Origin: Micrasema longulum
Lineage: Eukaryota; Arthropoda; Insecta; Trichoptera; Brachycentridae
Length of the DNA: 64,000 nt
Direction: 5' to 3'
NCBI GenBank assembly: GCA_022494885.1
Contig: JAGVSM010004256.1
Span: 310,001-374,000, forward strand
Shown: piece after piece, positions 42,830 through 53,412 of the stretch
Layout: the number at the start of each line of letters is the position of its first letter
Position numbering within the stretch: the stretch's first letter is position 1
Translations under genes and position numbers: made by a program
Notes under the pieces: generated by a model
The model's database searches: none
Seen by the model: the letters and a program-made list of their open reading frames with translations, nothing else
What the model was told of the DNA's origin: nothing

Positions 42830-43800
42830 AATATATTTTCGAATTTATACGAGTACTATAAATAACTATTGCAATAAGGAAGTTCAATGGTATAATAAAA
42901 AAGCTTTTAAAATATATTTTTATGTATCTTATTATCATCGCTATGATTTTATAGTTACAAGTTTCGTTATTACTTGGCCGTGACGTCACAAGTTGTCGCT
43001 GCCAAAATACACTAAACGTTGAAAAAAATGGCTACCCGGAAACCGAAAATCTTCACAACACATAACGCTATGATTTATTGATATGGATGTTAACAAGAAC
43101 CTGTAATATTTTATATATATATTTGGAACCCTGTATTTTTAGTAGCCTTACGTGTCATGTACAAGGCTAAGGTACTCGGAAAAAATCGTTTTTGTCTGTC
43201 TTGGAAATGGTCTGTTCGATCACTGATTTTGGTTTATTACCTTTATGAGCCCAATCACCATTGTTGCAAAGTTACAGTGTGGATATCTGTTAAGGATATT
43301 CCATCTTTCCTGCATTCTGCTTCAAGAATATGGCGTTGTAAACTGAATAATGGGCACTGAAATAAGAAATGTTCGATACTCTGTGAAGAAATATCATCGC
43401 ATGGACAATAGTCTTCATTCCTTAATTTAAACCTATCTAGAGAATTTCTCATAGCTCCGTGTCCGGTAAAAATTTGGGTCGTTTCGAAAGTACTTTGGTG
43501 ATGATGACGGAAGTTTGCTGCATCAGCCAGCGTTGGGAAAAACATTTTAGTGATTTTACCTGTAGAAGAAGCGCGGTAATGATCCTCCCAGCGCTGTTGC
43601 GTATTTTGTTTAACTTGTAATACCTGTAACCTGTAATATTTCAAATAAGTTCATTTTTATTCATTTATTCATACATTTTCGAAAAATTTCGCCGTGCAAT
43701 TATGTGCTCTAAATTTTACCGCGTGTAAGAAAACATTTTATATATTTAATATCCCGTAGCACTAAACTTTCTCATTCCTAGAATCCTATTTTGTTATACT
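42830..43800 (-). repeat. RF-B copy interrupted by an R1/LOA-like LINE fragment
   Basis: 42870-43097 matches 37880-38100 (GGAAGTTCAATGGT, ATCATCGCTATGATTT, CCGTGACGTCACAAGTT, CTTCACAACACATAACGC). 43642-43790 matches 38390-38500 and 8860-8935 (TCATACATTTTCGAAAAATT, ACCGCGTGTAAGAAAAC, CCGTAGCACTAAACTTTCTC). The 516 bp between is a LINE fragment flanked by a 14-bp duplication. Confidence 0.75.
43112..43627 (-). mobile_element. R1/LOA-like LINE C-terminal fragment, with 14-bp TSD
   Basis: The minus-strand frame (43255-43644, 129 residues, the first ~8 read from flanking DNA) shows the C-terminal region of R1/LOA-clade proteins. FFPTL is followed by TGHGAMRNSLDRFKL, and a CxC-x9-H-x4-C metal-binding motif (C80, C82, H92, C97; EHFLFQCPLF) ends the domain. 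The frame closes at 43255 and a short 3' UTR follows. AACCTGTAATATTT flanks it at 43098-43111 and 43628-43641, a clear target-site duplication. It is a 5'-truncated insertion with no catalytic domain. Confidence 0.9.
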
Positions 43801-43929
43801 TGTAAGCAAAAAATAAGAGCAAAAATTAGAGGTAGCCGATACATACGTTCTTTCTATGGTAAATAATATTCTTGAGTATTGACAAAATAAGAAACTATTA
43901 AATTTTGCCAGAATTGGAACAATAGGTAA

Positions 43930-44600
43930 TATTTAAGACTTTAGGCGTGTTTTCGTTTCAGAAATAGGAAGGAAACACTTTTTGGATATATTTACAATAG
44001 ACAGACAATTGACATGGACAATTAATATTAACAATTTAATTAGCAAAGTGGAGACTTTATCGTATCTATTCTTTAAAATCAAAAACTTTGTTCCAATAAA
44101 GGAAAAAAAATAATGTATGAAGCCTATGTAAAAACAAAAATATGTTATATGCAACTACTATGGGGAACAGGAAATCAGAATGACATAAACAGACTACAAA
44201 GACAGCAAAATACAATATTAAAGTTGGTATATGACCTTCCCTATCTAACAGCAACTAAAGAACTTTTTGAACAAACTAAACAATTTAATGTAACTGAACT
44301 ATTTAAACTAGAAACTTAAAATTTATTTATATATAAGATACTGATGTAATTGTAGACGAAGAATTAAAACTTAAAAAAACTGTAGTAAACATGAACACAA
44401 TACGAGAATATCAGAAAAATATCACATAAAATCTCTTAAAACGAGTATAGGACAATTGAGACTAATAAACCATGAACTGAAATTAAACAATAACCTACCA
44501 GACAAAACTAAACAAAAACTCAGACAACCTTTAAAAAAGATGTTAAAAATATTATTATTAACAGTAGAATGTGAATTTTAAAAGTGAAAATATTTTGTTA
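43930..44600 (+). mobile_element. LINE (Jockey/CR1-like) C-terminal region
   Basis: Before the open stretch, FLDIFTIDRQLTW and ISKVETLSYLFFKIKNFVP can be read with a frame change (the region after the catalytic box). Then 44113-44316 gives MYEAYVKTKICYMQLLWGTG, NDINRLQRQQNTILKLVYDL and PYLTATKELFEQTK. This is the usual 'Y......Y...WG.....+..+Q..Q+..++' thumb region. Downstream to about 44575 the reading breaks repeatedly. 5'-truncated and decayed. Confidence 0.8.
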
Positions 44601-44699
44601 AATGCGTTAACCCGTAAGGATTCATCAATGAAATTTAAATTTTAAAAAAATTAAAAATTATTTTTTTTAAATAAATACTTACATTCTTATGATTTACCT

Positions 44700-44825
44700 A
44701 AAAATTTCAACGAATCGGAAATAACTCACTAGTAGAAAATGGCAATCACGTGGTAGCAGAGTGGAGTTCGAACCACGGACCCCTGATCCGTGAGTTCGGA
44801 CCACAACCCGGTTCAAAAGGTCAAA
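44700..44825 (-). mobile_element. SINE-3 copy (tRNA-derived)
   Basis: The minus strand reads GAACCGGGTTGTGGTCCGAA, CTCACGGATCAGGGGTCCGT, GGTTCGAACTCC (B box) and GCTACCACGTGATTGCC. The same order occurs at 60480-60575 and 63012-63114. The A-box region is shortened compared with the 63 kb copy. Confidence 0.65.
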
Positions 44826-44831
44826 TAAAGA

Positions 44832-45082
44832 GAAAAAAATCTCAAAGTAATAATTCACTAGAGAAGCCCATAAGCTCTATTGCATAAAAAAACGTTTCAT
44901 ATTTTTTGTTTGGTTTTTAGTTATACAACAAACGTGTAACAGGCGGTTTCGGTTTTCACTTATAATTATCGACCCGAGTACCTACGACCCGTTGTATTAC
45001 TGTAATATGTAGCTTACTCCGTAATTAATAATCATCGAATGGTTTTTCTCCGTAAGGCAGACTCTAGCCAGTGGCGTGTTCT
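44832..45082 (+). repeat. RF-C copy
   Basis: CTCAAAGTAATAATTCACTA to GCCAGTGGCGTGTT, colinear with 25648-25911. It begins directly after the SINE-3 copy. Confidence 0.65.
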
Positions 45083-45529
45083 GTAAGAAAAAAAAAATCA
45101 ATACGTAATAATTCAGTTTATTGTGTTTTTTTTGTGTTTATTGTGTTTAAATGTACGAAAAATAGAATAAGTATTTTTTTTTTCAAAATATGTTAAATTA
45201 GAAGTTATCGACGAAGATACCAGAAATTTTCGTACAAATAAACACATTTTCGTATATAAATATCGATTTTACCGTCTCGATATGTACCGGTGGAGATACC
45301 GTTCGTAATCGCGGCCACGGACAAATTATTTGTACTGTCAGAGAGTAAAAGGATTAAAGGAGCATGACAGTATAATATGCAAAAATACGGACACAAAAAA
45401 AAAAAAAAAATCCAATTCAACAATGTTTTAAGTAAGTCCAAATGTTTGGAGACAGGCTGGATTTTCTCCCTTATTATTATTTAGATTAGTTAGTAGTTTA
45501 ATAGTTATTTAGATCTAAAGTCATTGGCT
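45083..45529. other. No recognised feature
   Basis: Contains a 16-A run (about 45396-45411) and a 78-codon minus frame whose second half (NLSVAAITNGISTGTYRDGK...) looks protein-like but is unrecognised. Confidence 0.35.
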
Positions 45530-45785
45530 GCTCACTATTCTGCCTATGTTTAAACATCCACATTTCCTTGACTCTTCCATGTGTTGACTTTTGTGAAGTA
45601 AAAGATCTGAAAGCTTTATCGTGTGGGTGAGATTCATCCGGCTGAACCAATTCACCTACTAATTATTCCAATTTTTATACCTTTTCTTTTATCTGTAAGC
45701 TAATTCATCACATGGCAAATGTTACACAGTGTGTAAAGTAGCCACTCAAACCAGCCAATGACAGGTCATAAGATCTGTTAACATT
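45530..45785. mobile_element. RF-A copy in two opposite orientations
   Basis: 45534-45655 is minus-strand head (CACTATTCTGCCTATGTTTA, TGTTGACTTTTGTGAAGTAA, GAGATTCATCCGGCTGAACC). 45714-45780 is plus-strand middle (CAAATGTTACACAGTGTGTA, AACCAGCCAATGACAGGTCA). The pair is divergent around about 45690, comparable to the switch at 12.8 kb. Confidence 0.7.
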
Positions 45786-46516
45786 TTTATTTGAATTTAT
45801 TATATTTACTTTCTAAAATGGACGAATGAAGTGCTGAAAAGATGAAAATTTTTTGTTCCCATTCATTTCGTGGTAGTTTCATTTTAGGGATGTGACGCAA
45901 TCATTTCTCCAGGATACGAAGAGTAGGCGGGAAAGGGGAGGTTCAAGGAGACATTTTTCATCCTAACAAAGAATGCCCAATCATAAAGGGCTTGGGATTG
46001 AAGCCTTCCCTCTGATCGGATGACCGAATTTCGAAAGGAAAATCGAATATGAAAAATTACAAAAACGAGGCAGTTATTGCTGTTACTTCTCTTAACCCTA
46101 AAAAGATAACCTTGCGTCGAATCGACGTTATCAATTCTGAAAAATCTTTATAGTTTACTCGTATATGGCGCCACTGCGTTTGCCGTTTCTGCCAACTCAG
46201 TCGACACTCATAGCTTGCAGAAGACACCCGTGCCGCTCAGGTTAAAATACTACTTTAGTGAATATATACCAACCGTACGTCGAAGTGAAGTATGGTTATC
46301 ATTCATGTGCTATAAAATATTTACAATAAGCTTCCCAAACAAATTAAGGAAATAAATTTGCAAGAGTTGCAAAAGTGTTTATAATTAATAAATGTTTCTA
46401 TGGTATTGAAAAAAATGGAATGAAAATAATGTAGCAATAGACACCATAACTTAAAAAATGTTTTCACTGTTTGTGTTTTCTTAACTTTTTATTTACTTAT
46501 TGTTTTTATTTTATTA
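45786..46516. other. Unique DNA with a promoter-like patch (46150-46245)
   Basis: GGCGCCACTGCG, then AACTCAGTCGAC (arthropod initiator-like TCAGT at about 46197) and CTCAGGTTAAA (donor-like, about 46237) lie in a GC-richer patch. No downstream open frame supports a gene, so this is a motif observation only. Confidence 0.2.
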
Positions 46517-47456
46517 TTTAAATTCTATTTTTATTTTATTTGTTTTTGATCAGGCTGTAACAAACTTCTAGTGGCAATAAGTCCACCACTTAACCGTGTA
46601 TACATTTTTTTTGTATTTATCGCATTATATATCATATTATTTTATGCTTAATAATAATAATATATCTTTATTATTACTATTATTAATATGGTTATCTTTC
46701 TATGATTAAAAAGCAAAATGAATATAAAATATATTTTTTATTTTAAAAATTACAAAAAGTTGATTTTAAAAAGTTTACATTAAAAATAATTACGACACTG
46801 AAAGCGAGATCTTATTTTTTTTTTGTTTTTTATAGGCAGCTCCTCATCATTTTAGAAGTGCAGTCGGTGGTCATAATGCGTGACTCCAAAATGATGTGAT
46901 TTTGCCGTTTTGTATATGCTCATATAAATAAAAAAAATAATAGTACACAGATTTATTTTTTTTTTTTTAATACTTTGATAGTTATATCATTTACATCTTA
47001 AAAATATCTTTTTAAATTCTATTTTTATTTTATTTGTTTTTGATCAGGCTGTTACAAACTTCTAGTGGCAATAAGTCCGCCACTTAACCGTGTATAATTT
47101 TTTTTTGTATTTATCGCATTATATATTATATTATTTTATGCTTAATAATAATATATCTTTATAATTACTATTATGAATATGGTTATCCTTCTATGTTTAA
47201 AAAGCAAAACGAATAAAAAATGTATTTTATATTTTGAAAATTACAAAAAGTTGATTTAAAAAAGTTTGTATTTAAAATAATTATGACTCTGAAGGCGAGA
47301 TCTTAATGTTTTTTTATGTTTTTTCATAGGCGGCTCTTTGGCATTTTAGAAGTGCAGTCGGTGGTCATAATGCGTGCCGTCAAAATGATGTGATTTTGCG
47401 TTTCGTATATTCTCATTTTTTTAATACTTTGATAGTTATATCATTTAAATCTTAAT
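46517..47456 (+). repeat. Tandem duplication, unit about 494 bp
   Basis: Two directly adjacent copies: 46517-47010 and 47011-47456. Both start TTTAAATTCTATTTTTATTT, pass GATCAGGCTGT(A/T)ACAAACTT, GGCAATAAGTCC(A/G)CCACTT, and GAAGTGCAGTCGGTGGTCAT, and end GATAGTTATATCATTTA. By eye they differ at under about one base in ten, plus a deletion of some 30-45 bp in the second copy. The GCAATAAGTCC.CC part resembles the LINE tails at 11.5 and 40.5 kb, so the unit probably contains a LINE 3' end. The duplication looks like segmental copying, not two independent insertions. Confidence 0.85.
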
Positions 47457-48119
47457 AATTCACTCTAAATATACAACATATCTTTAACGTTATTACCGAC
47501 TTGCAAAAATACCCTATCGGGTGCAGATAAGAAGAAGAGAGAATTTTACAAACATTTTCTAAAAACATACTTTTTAGTTCGTCAATTTCGTTTGAATGAC
47601 TTCATCCGATTTGAACTCATTTCTTTGATAAATCTGGACGATATAATAAAATACAAGCTCTTCAATATATTTTCCCAATTATTGTTAGTATCAATAGAAA
47701 AGTCCCCCGCGATTTACCTTCCCGAGTCTGGGATTTTCCACCCCCCAACCCCCGCCCCTATCCTATATTTACATTGGTTACAGAACATCTACCAAAGGTG
47801 AGGAACGCCGTCCCCTGGGAGGGCTAAAGGGATATTAAAGAAATGGGGTTAGCAATATAATGTATTATTAAAAGGAAAACATTTTCATTCTCATAAGGAT
47901 TAAATTTATCGTATACTTTGCAAAGAATTCCAAAATATTTAATTCACCTTATTTTTCTTTCGCGAAATAAACTTGGTATACGTGATCATAAAAGGTGTTC
48001 CTGATTCTATTGATAAAAACACAATTTAAAAAAAACTTATTTTGCTAATTAGTAAATTAACCGTTATTCAATTAAGTATATACATTATTTGTACCGTCAA
48101 GTAAAAATCTTTGAATGGA
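47457..48119. other. No recognised feature
   Basis: A short C-rich stretch (CCACCCCCCAACCCCCGCCC, about 47739) stands out. Otherwise nothing supported. Confidence 0.4.
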
Positions 48120-48325
48120 ATATGGAATTCTAAGCATTTAAAGGCTGGCATTTATGACCTGGTTTAATTGGCCACTTAGCACACTGTGTAACGTTTTCCT
48201 ATGCTTGAACATCCACATTTCTTCAATTCTACCGTTGTTAATGTATGTGAAGTTAAAGAGCTAAAACCTTTATTGGCGTGGGTAAGATCCATCTGACTGA
48301 ATTATTTTACCTGCATACTAACAAA
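48120..48325 (-). mobile_element. RF-A copy
   Basis: ATTTATGACCTGGTTTAAT, TTAGCACACTGTGTAACG, GAACATCCACATTTCTTCAA, GTGAAGTTAAAGAGCTAAAA, AAGATCCATCTGACTGAATT. Both ends are missing. Confidence 0.75.
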
Positions 48326-48795
48326 GCCCGAGAATATATTTTTATACTTCTTGGACCGGCAGGTTTATTCTGTCACAATTTCGTTTCGTAAGTTCGTTCG
48401 TTCCTCATATATCCATCCGACTCTAACTTAATCAAAATATAATATTTCGCTCTTGTTTTCTCGCATACGATACAAATGAATTAACGAAACGAATTAGTTA
48501 CAAAATAAGGCCACAGTTGGGTTTATCAACAGTACGTCGTCCCTGCGTTGACAATATCTGTTAAGTGAACTTACTTTTTCAAAAGTTTTTTATTTATTTC
48601 TCATAAAGTATACTATTTTGTTAAAATAAAAACGATATTTATAAAAACATATGAATTGAAATAAAGTAATTTTCTGTTTTGTTATCAATAAAAAAATATG
48701 TAAAAATAATCCATCCTCAAAAGGTACAATGTTTTATCAATCTCGTGAACATTTTTTTAATATTACATACGCTTAACATGATATAAAGAACATTT

Positions 48796-49787
48796 TAGAA
48801 AAGGGAATATAGAAATCTAGGCATCTACAGGGCTTATGACCTGTCATTGGCTGGTTTAAATTGCTACTTTACACACTGTGTAACATTCACCATTCTGCCT
48901 ATATTTGAACTATATTTATTAAGGAAATCATACAGTCTTTATATAAATACAAGGTACAAAAGAACAATTAAAAAAAGTAAGACCAATTACAGATTTCACA
49001 TTAATTTATTATAAATGCAGGAGGAGAGGAGAAAAAATAATTACATTCTAAAAAAATATAAATATATTAAAATATAAATGTTAAATAAAAAGTACATAAA
49101 AGGGAGAAGACGTTGTATAGCTCCAACTATACTTTCATCCCCTCTCTCTCTGCTTCCATGAACATTTATATTTTTTAGTAAAAATTCACAACCAACGATG
49201 ATTAATTCTATGCAGGTAGTAAATATGAATAAGTAAAAATTAAGAGTTTAAATTAAAAGTTAAAATATAAATTTAAAATAAAAATTAAAAGTTAAAATTA
49301 AAAATAGTTAAAACTCAGAGATAAAATTAAAAGTCAAAATTAAAAGTTAGGTGTGAGTAAATTAAATATGTCTTTAACAGATCTGATAAAAATATAGTAT
49401 TTACAGTGTAATATGTCAATGTCACTGAAACTGTCATTGTAGGTAATCTGTATTCTTTGAAGAGTGTTATTTTTCATTTAATTAATCATCGAGTTAGGAA
49501 TGTCGAAGATTACAGATTGACGAGTTCTACGGACAGATTCGATATGAAATGCTCCTAACAATTTCTGGGCTTTCAATTAAGTTATTGAGAATTTCATAGA
49601 GAAAGCTCGTGTCCATATTCCTTAAATTCTTCCATCCCGCTGAAAAATTATTGTCGGTGGAATTCATCTGAATAAATTATTTCGCTTACATACTAGGCAA
49701 CGCCATTAACAGCTCTATAGGGGGTTGAATACAGTCATGGTCTACCAAAATTTGGACAAACACAAAACATTGTTAAATACGCTTGTT
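48796..49787 (-). mobile_element. RF-A copy split by a LINE insertion
   Basis: The first part is 48796-48910: TTAGAAAAGGGAATATAG, GGCTTATGACCTGTCATTGG, TTTACACACTGTGTAACATT, ATTCTGCCTATATTTGAAC. The second part is 49611-49787: GTCCATATTCCTTAAATTC, GTGGAATTCATCTG, GGCAACGCC, then the inverted terminus CAAAATTTGGACAAACACAA-AACATTGTTA. The second part supplies the terminal repeat on the head side. Confidence 0.75.
48911..49610 (-). mobile_element. LINE 3' end inserted in RF-A
   Basis: The plus strand begins with TATATTTATTAAGGAAATCA, as other minus-strand LINE tails here do. The minus strand at 49600-49350 translates with one stop to ELSLYEILNNLIESPEIV then VRRTRQSVIFDIPNS, LQRIQITYNDSFSDIDI and FIRSVKDIFN, the C-terminal pattern of Jockey/CR1-type LINE proteins. 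49200-49340 is a degenerate AAAAGTTAAAAT repeat in the 3' UTR. Confidence 0.7.
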
Positions 49788-49954
49788 TGACTTGTGCTTA
49801 ATATATAAGTAGAACATTGGTTTATTATTATTGTTATGGATTCGTAATATAATATACCTAAAGAACGCTTTCGGATTATAATTTTTCATACGTGATTTTT
49901 TAAATATGTGTATAAATAAAAATAAGAATACTTAAGAGATATCACCGACGCAAC

Positions 49955-50222
49955 GACGATATTGAGTTTGTCCAAATGATTGCAGAAAAGCACTGGAGTT
50001 ATTAAGATTAACATATTACAAGACAAAGAAAGGGAACATTTTTAAAAAGGGAATGTGGAAGTCAAGGCATTTAAAGGGATTATAAACCGTCATTGGATGG
50101 TTAATTTGACTACTTGGCACACTGTATAACATTCACCGTTCACGGCCAATGTTTGAACATCCACACTTCTTCAGTTCTTATATAAGTTGATTCTTGCGAA
50201 GTTAAATAGCTTAAACCTTTAT
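49955..50222 (-). mobile_element. RF-A copy with terminal repeat
   Basis: Starts with the terminus ATATTGAGTTTGTCCAAATG (a decayed match to CAACAATGTTTTGAG then TGTGTCCAAATG), then TTACAAGACAAAGAAAGG, AAAAAGGGAATGTGG, TTGGCACACTGTATAACATT, GAACATCCACACTTCTTC and GAAGTTAAATAGCTTAAACC. Confidence 0.75.
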
Positions 50223-50982
50223 TTGAATCAATGTATTTTATCAGTTTTAATGACATAACTGTAAATAAAGCATTTGACATATTATTTATTTTATTTGATT
50301 ACATTTTTTTTAAATATATAAATATTAAAAATATGGTTGATAAATCAAATATAATCGTTTATAAAATCAATTCAGCAAACGTACATTTTTGTATTCGAAG
50401 CTTTACGTTTAAAATAAAATCTGCTTTTTCGGCGGATTAGATTAAATCTCTAGAAAAGAATTTCAGAAGAAAACATAACAAATTTTGTATACAGGAAATA
50501 CGATTAGGCTTCAGATCAGAATCCTTAATGGAAAAAACACATTTAGAATCGATTTTAGATACCTTTCTGTTACTTTTTAAATTTTCGTCCTACTGCTGGT
50601 ATTTTTAAAAATATACTTTAAACACCGTTATTATTTTTCTATAATAGATCGATCTTTTACCTTTTTTCAATAATGTTAATCATTTATTTCATTTTATTTA
50701 TCTATGGTAAGCTTACATAATATTTACATAAAGTATTTATATAAAATAATCCAATGAAATTATATCATATTAATTAATATATCTTAGTTTTTTCTTTAAA
50801 AAAATACATACACATGTGCCATTGTTAATAAGCCTTAATAAATTAAATAAAGAGTACTAATAATTAATTATAATACAATTAATGTTAATGTTTTAAGTCC
50901 TATGTTACTTCCATATTCAACTTAATAAAATCACTGATGAGATAAGTGTTTTGAATATATATATATATATGTTTCCCGTGTC
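50223..50982. other. No recognised feature
   Basis: Very AT-rich. A TA microsatellite lies at about 50957-50971. Confidence 0.45.
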
Positions 50983-51283
50983 CAGTGAGAATAAAGAATA
51001 CAGAAATATTTATGAAATAGAACAAAAACTCTGGACGAGTGTTTTAGGCTCGATGGTTTCACTCGGGTAGAAATTCCAAAAAAGGAAATCGGGTGAAGAT
51101 TATTCTGCCTCATGATGTGATTTCCACTCAGTAATATTTCATGCGTAATATATTTCATATAATCCTTGCATAATACATTTTTCCTTCGTGACATAATGTT
51201 TAAGGAACGCTCCGATTGGAGAACGAATAAAGTGGTCTATGCACCAATGCGACTGGGTGCGAATAGGGAAATGATGATTATGT
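50983..51283 (+). mobile_element. SINE-4 copy, rearranged
   Basis: GGACGAGTGTTTTAGGCTCG, ATGGTTTCACTCGG and AATTCC represent the 5' extension. GGTCTATGCACCAATGCGAC-TGGGTGCGAATAGGGAAATG is the 3' signature. The tRNA-like head and most of the body are replaced or decayed. Confidence 0.55.
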
Positions 51284-51752
51284 TAAGCCGTATGAGTAAT
51301 TGAAACATTACAATTTTATGGTGTAAAAAGTAATTGGTTAAAAAAATATTGAAATCCTGGAAAAACATTTTTCTTAATTGAAATTCCGTGCGAAGGCGTG
51401 ATTGGATCAAGTAATTTGGGAGTTTTCGTCAGGATTGAAGATTGGCTTTATCATTATCTCATCTTGGCCTTTTTCAGGACTTTTGAGTATTACAGAAGGG
51501 GGGAGGGCAGAGCCTTACAACCGTCAGCTGCCGCGTCCAATTATTCAACATCAAGGAAACCAACTGACAGCCGAGTTACATCGAACCCGTCTAACTTAAT
51601 TGTAATTTAACAGAGAGGCTAATTTTCTTTCTGCTGAAGAATTAATTTTTTTATAAACCCTACGGGTTACATACATTTAACAAAATATTGAATTCGTATT
51701 TTTTTTTAGAGAAAACGCTAAAAAGATTTATGTACTAGCAAAGTTTACGTAC
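51284..51752. other. No recognised feature
   Basis: Two overlapping ~70-codon frames at 51398-51610 run through a GC-richer patch but are unrecognised. Confidence 0.4.
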
Positions 51753-51755
51753 TTA

Positions 51756-53006
51756 GGGACGGTTTTATGAACATCTATCAAACTTCTGTAAGTCAAACGA
51801 ACCGTTGGCCGTTCGTTACAATAACCAACGGTTTTGTGTTCTATAAACAATTTTTGTTAACGGACGGTCGCCGGTAAGCATTTTCATAGAAATTCAAATT
51901 TTAGTCGCTGCTTCTATATTTTTTTGTCAATTGTCTATGAAAAAACTTGTTATCTAAGCTTTTTCTGACAAATGCGATCGGTGCGCATTGAATAAAAAAA
52001 AACATCGAATGCAAATACTTGACAATTTTGGACGAAGTTTTTACACAAAAAAGAACTACGAATTGAGAGTACTGTGAATTAAAAATCAAAACAACATGTA
52101 ATGATATAATAGCATAAGCTAATGTATGCTGTAGGCTCCTTTTCCTGATCGACATAAAATATTTGACGAGGTTTGTTGTAACCTTAGGTTGTAACCCACT
52201 ATATTAGATGTGGTTGGACCATTTTCTTGACTTTTTATGTAACGATGTAATATCATAAAATTTATTTTGTCTGCTTTGGCAGTTTTTCGAATAGATATTT
52301 TTTTCTGTTACTTCTTTATCTGCTCTTTTGTAGGTGTCCTCGGAAATTTTACCTTTATTGTTTTTTTTATATGTCCGTATAATTAATATATAAAATCTCG
52401 AAAAACAATAATAAATGGTTTAATAGTTTTATATAAATATGACATTTGACGTGAAAGGGAAACGTTGTGGAGCAACTTGTTACAGTAAGAACTTGCCCCC
52501 CATTGTTGTAACAGCTAGCCTCTCTGACCCAAAATAAAAACAAATTGTTATACATTAACACGGAAAGTGTTATAATTTCGATATATTATCTGAATGTAAG
52601 CAAAGACACGTAGAGTTTTACCAATTTACTTTGAATCAACTTACCTCTTATAGTTGGTGAACAATTAATCTTCAAAATCAGTAAATGAATGTTACTCTCA
52701 GATACGAAATTAATCGATTTTATTTTAATAACGCACGACCGGCAAGAGTGTCGTTCCGTCGAGCATTGAGGACACGGTACTTTAACATGGTGTGCGACAC
52801 GTACGTCACAAAACCTAGTCGTGGGGGAGTTATTTAGAATGTAACAACTTGCCCCCGTAACAACTAGCCCCGCCTTCCCCTTACCATTTAACCATATATT
52901 TAACAACACGTAACGCTACGAACGTTTATAAAACGCAATAATCGGCCGGCATACCAAATATTAGTTAAAATGGTATCAAGTTAACGGATGTTTATAAAAC
53001 CGGCGC
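51756..53006. mobile_element. Probable PIF/Harbinger-type element, non-autonomous or decayed
   Basis: The left terminus GGGACGGTTTTATGAACATC and the right terminus (reverse complement GCGCCGGTTTTATAAACATC) match at 17 of 20 positions. Each is bordered by TTA (51753-51755 and 53007-53009), the 3-bp target duplication typical of PIF/Harbinger. Subterminal regions carry further related pieces (AACCGTTGGCCGTTCG, TAACGGACGG, TTAACGGATG). The 1.25-kb interior has minus-strand frames of 84 and 107 codons that I cannot match to a Harbinger transposase or Myb-like protein. The phrases ACTTGCCCCC and TGTAACAACTTGCCCCC occur at 52492 and 52837. Termini and TSD carry the call. Confidence 0.65.
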
Positions 53007-53336
53007 TTAATCAATACGATTTGCAAATTGCCTACCTTATAATGTTTTTTTTAATTGTTAAAATGTTTTAAATCTAGGATCATTTTATGCATATTTTATC
53101 GTCGGGTCAATGCCGAAGTCGCAAATCTGCATTATTGGCAGTTTTAAGTTAAATATACCACGAAAATTCATTTTAAACGGAGCACACTCTACCAAAACAG
53201 CGAATTTGAAATTGTTTAGCAGAGGTGGGGTTGCCGCTGTTGTATTATAGAAAGTGCCAATTGTTCTTAATTTTATATTCAAAACCATTTTTAGATTAAA
53301 ATTTTATAACCTAGCGAAATGTTCGAAAATCGATAT

Positions 53337-53412
53337 AATTTCCCTCGAATTCGGTAAATCGGTAGATTGCTCCAAAAATCGGTAGATCTACCGAAAAATC
53401 GGTAAGGTTGGC
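53337..53412. repeat. Cluster of AAAATCGGTAG-type motifs
   Basis: Four occurrences of (A)ATCGGTA in 60 bp, two forming the palindrome TCGGTAGATCTACCGA (about 53380-53395). Purpose unknown. It may be the end of an unrecognised element. Confidence 0.6.

Noticed and set aside
43255..43644. Host zinc-finger-like protein
   Set aside because: The CxC-H-C motif is the C-terminal motif of R1/LOA-type LINE proteins, and a 14-bp TSD shows it is an insertion.
49200..49345. CRISPR-like or satellite array (AAAAGTTAAAATTA units)
   Set aside because: Irregular, degenerate low-complexity repeats within a LINE 3' UTR. No spacers or constant unit.
50953..50971. Regulatory TA repeat
   Set aside because: Ordinary microsatellite; similar TA runs occur at 27873 and 54739.
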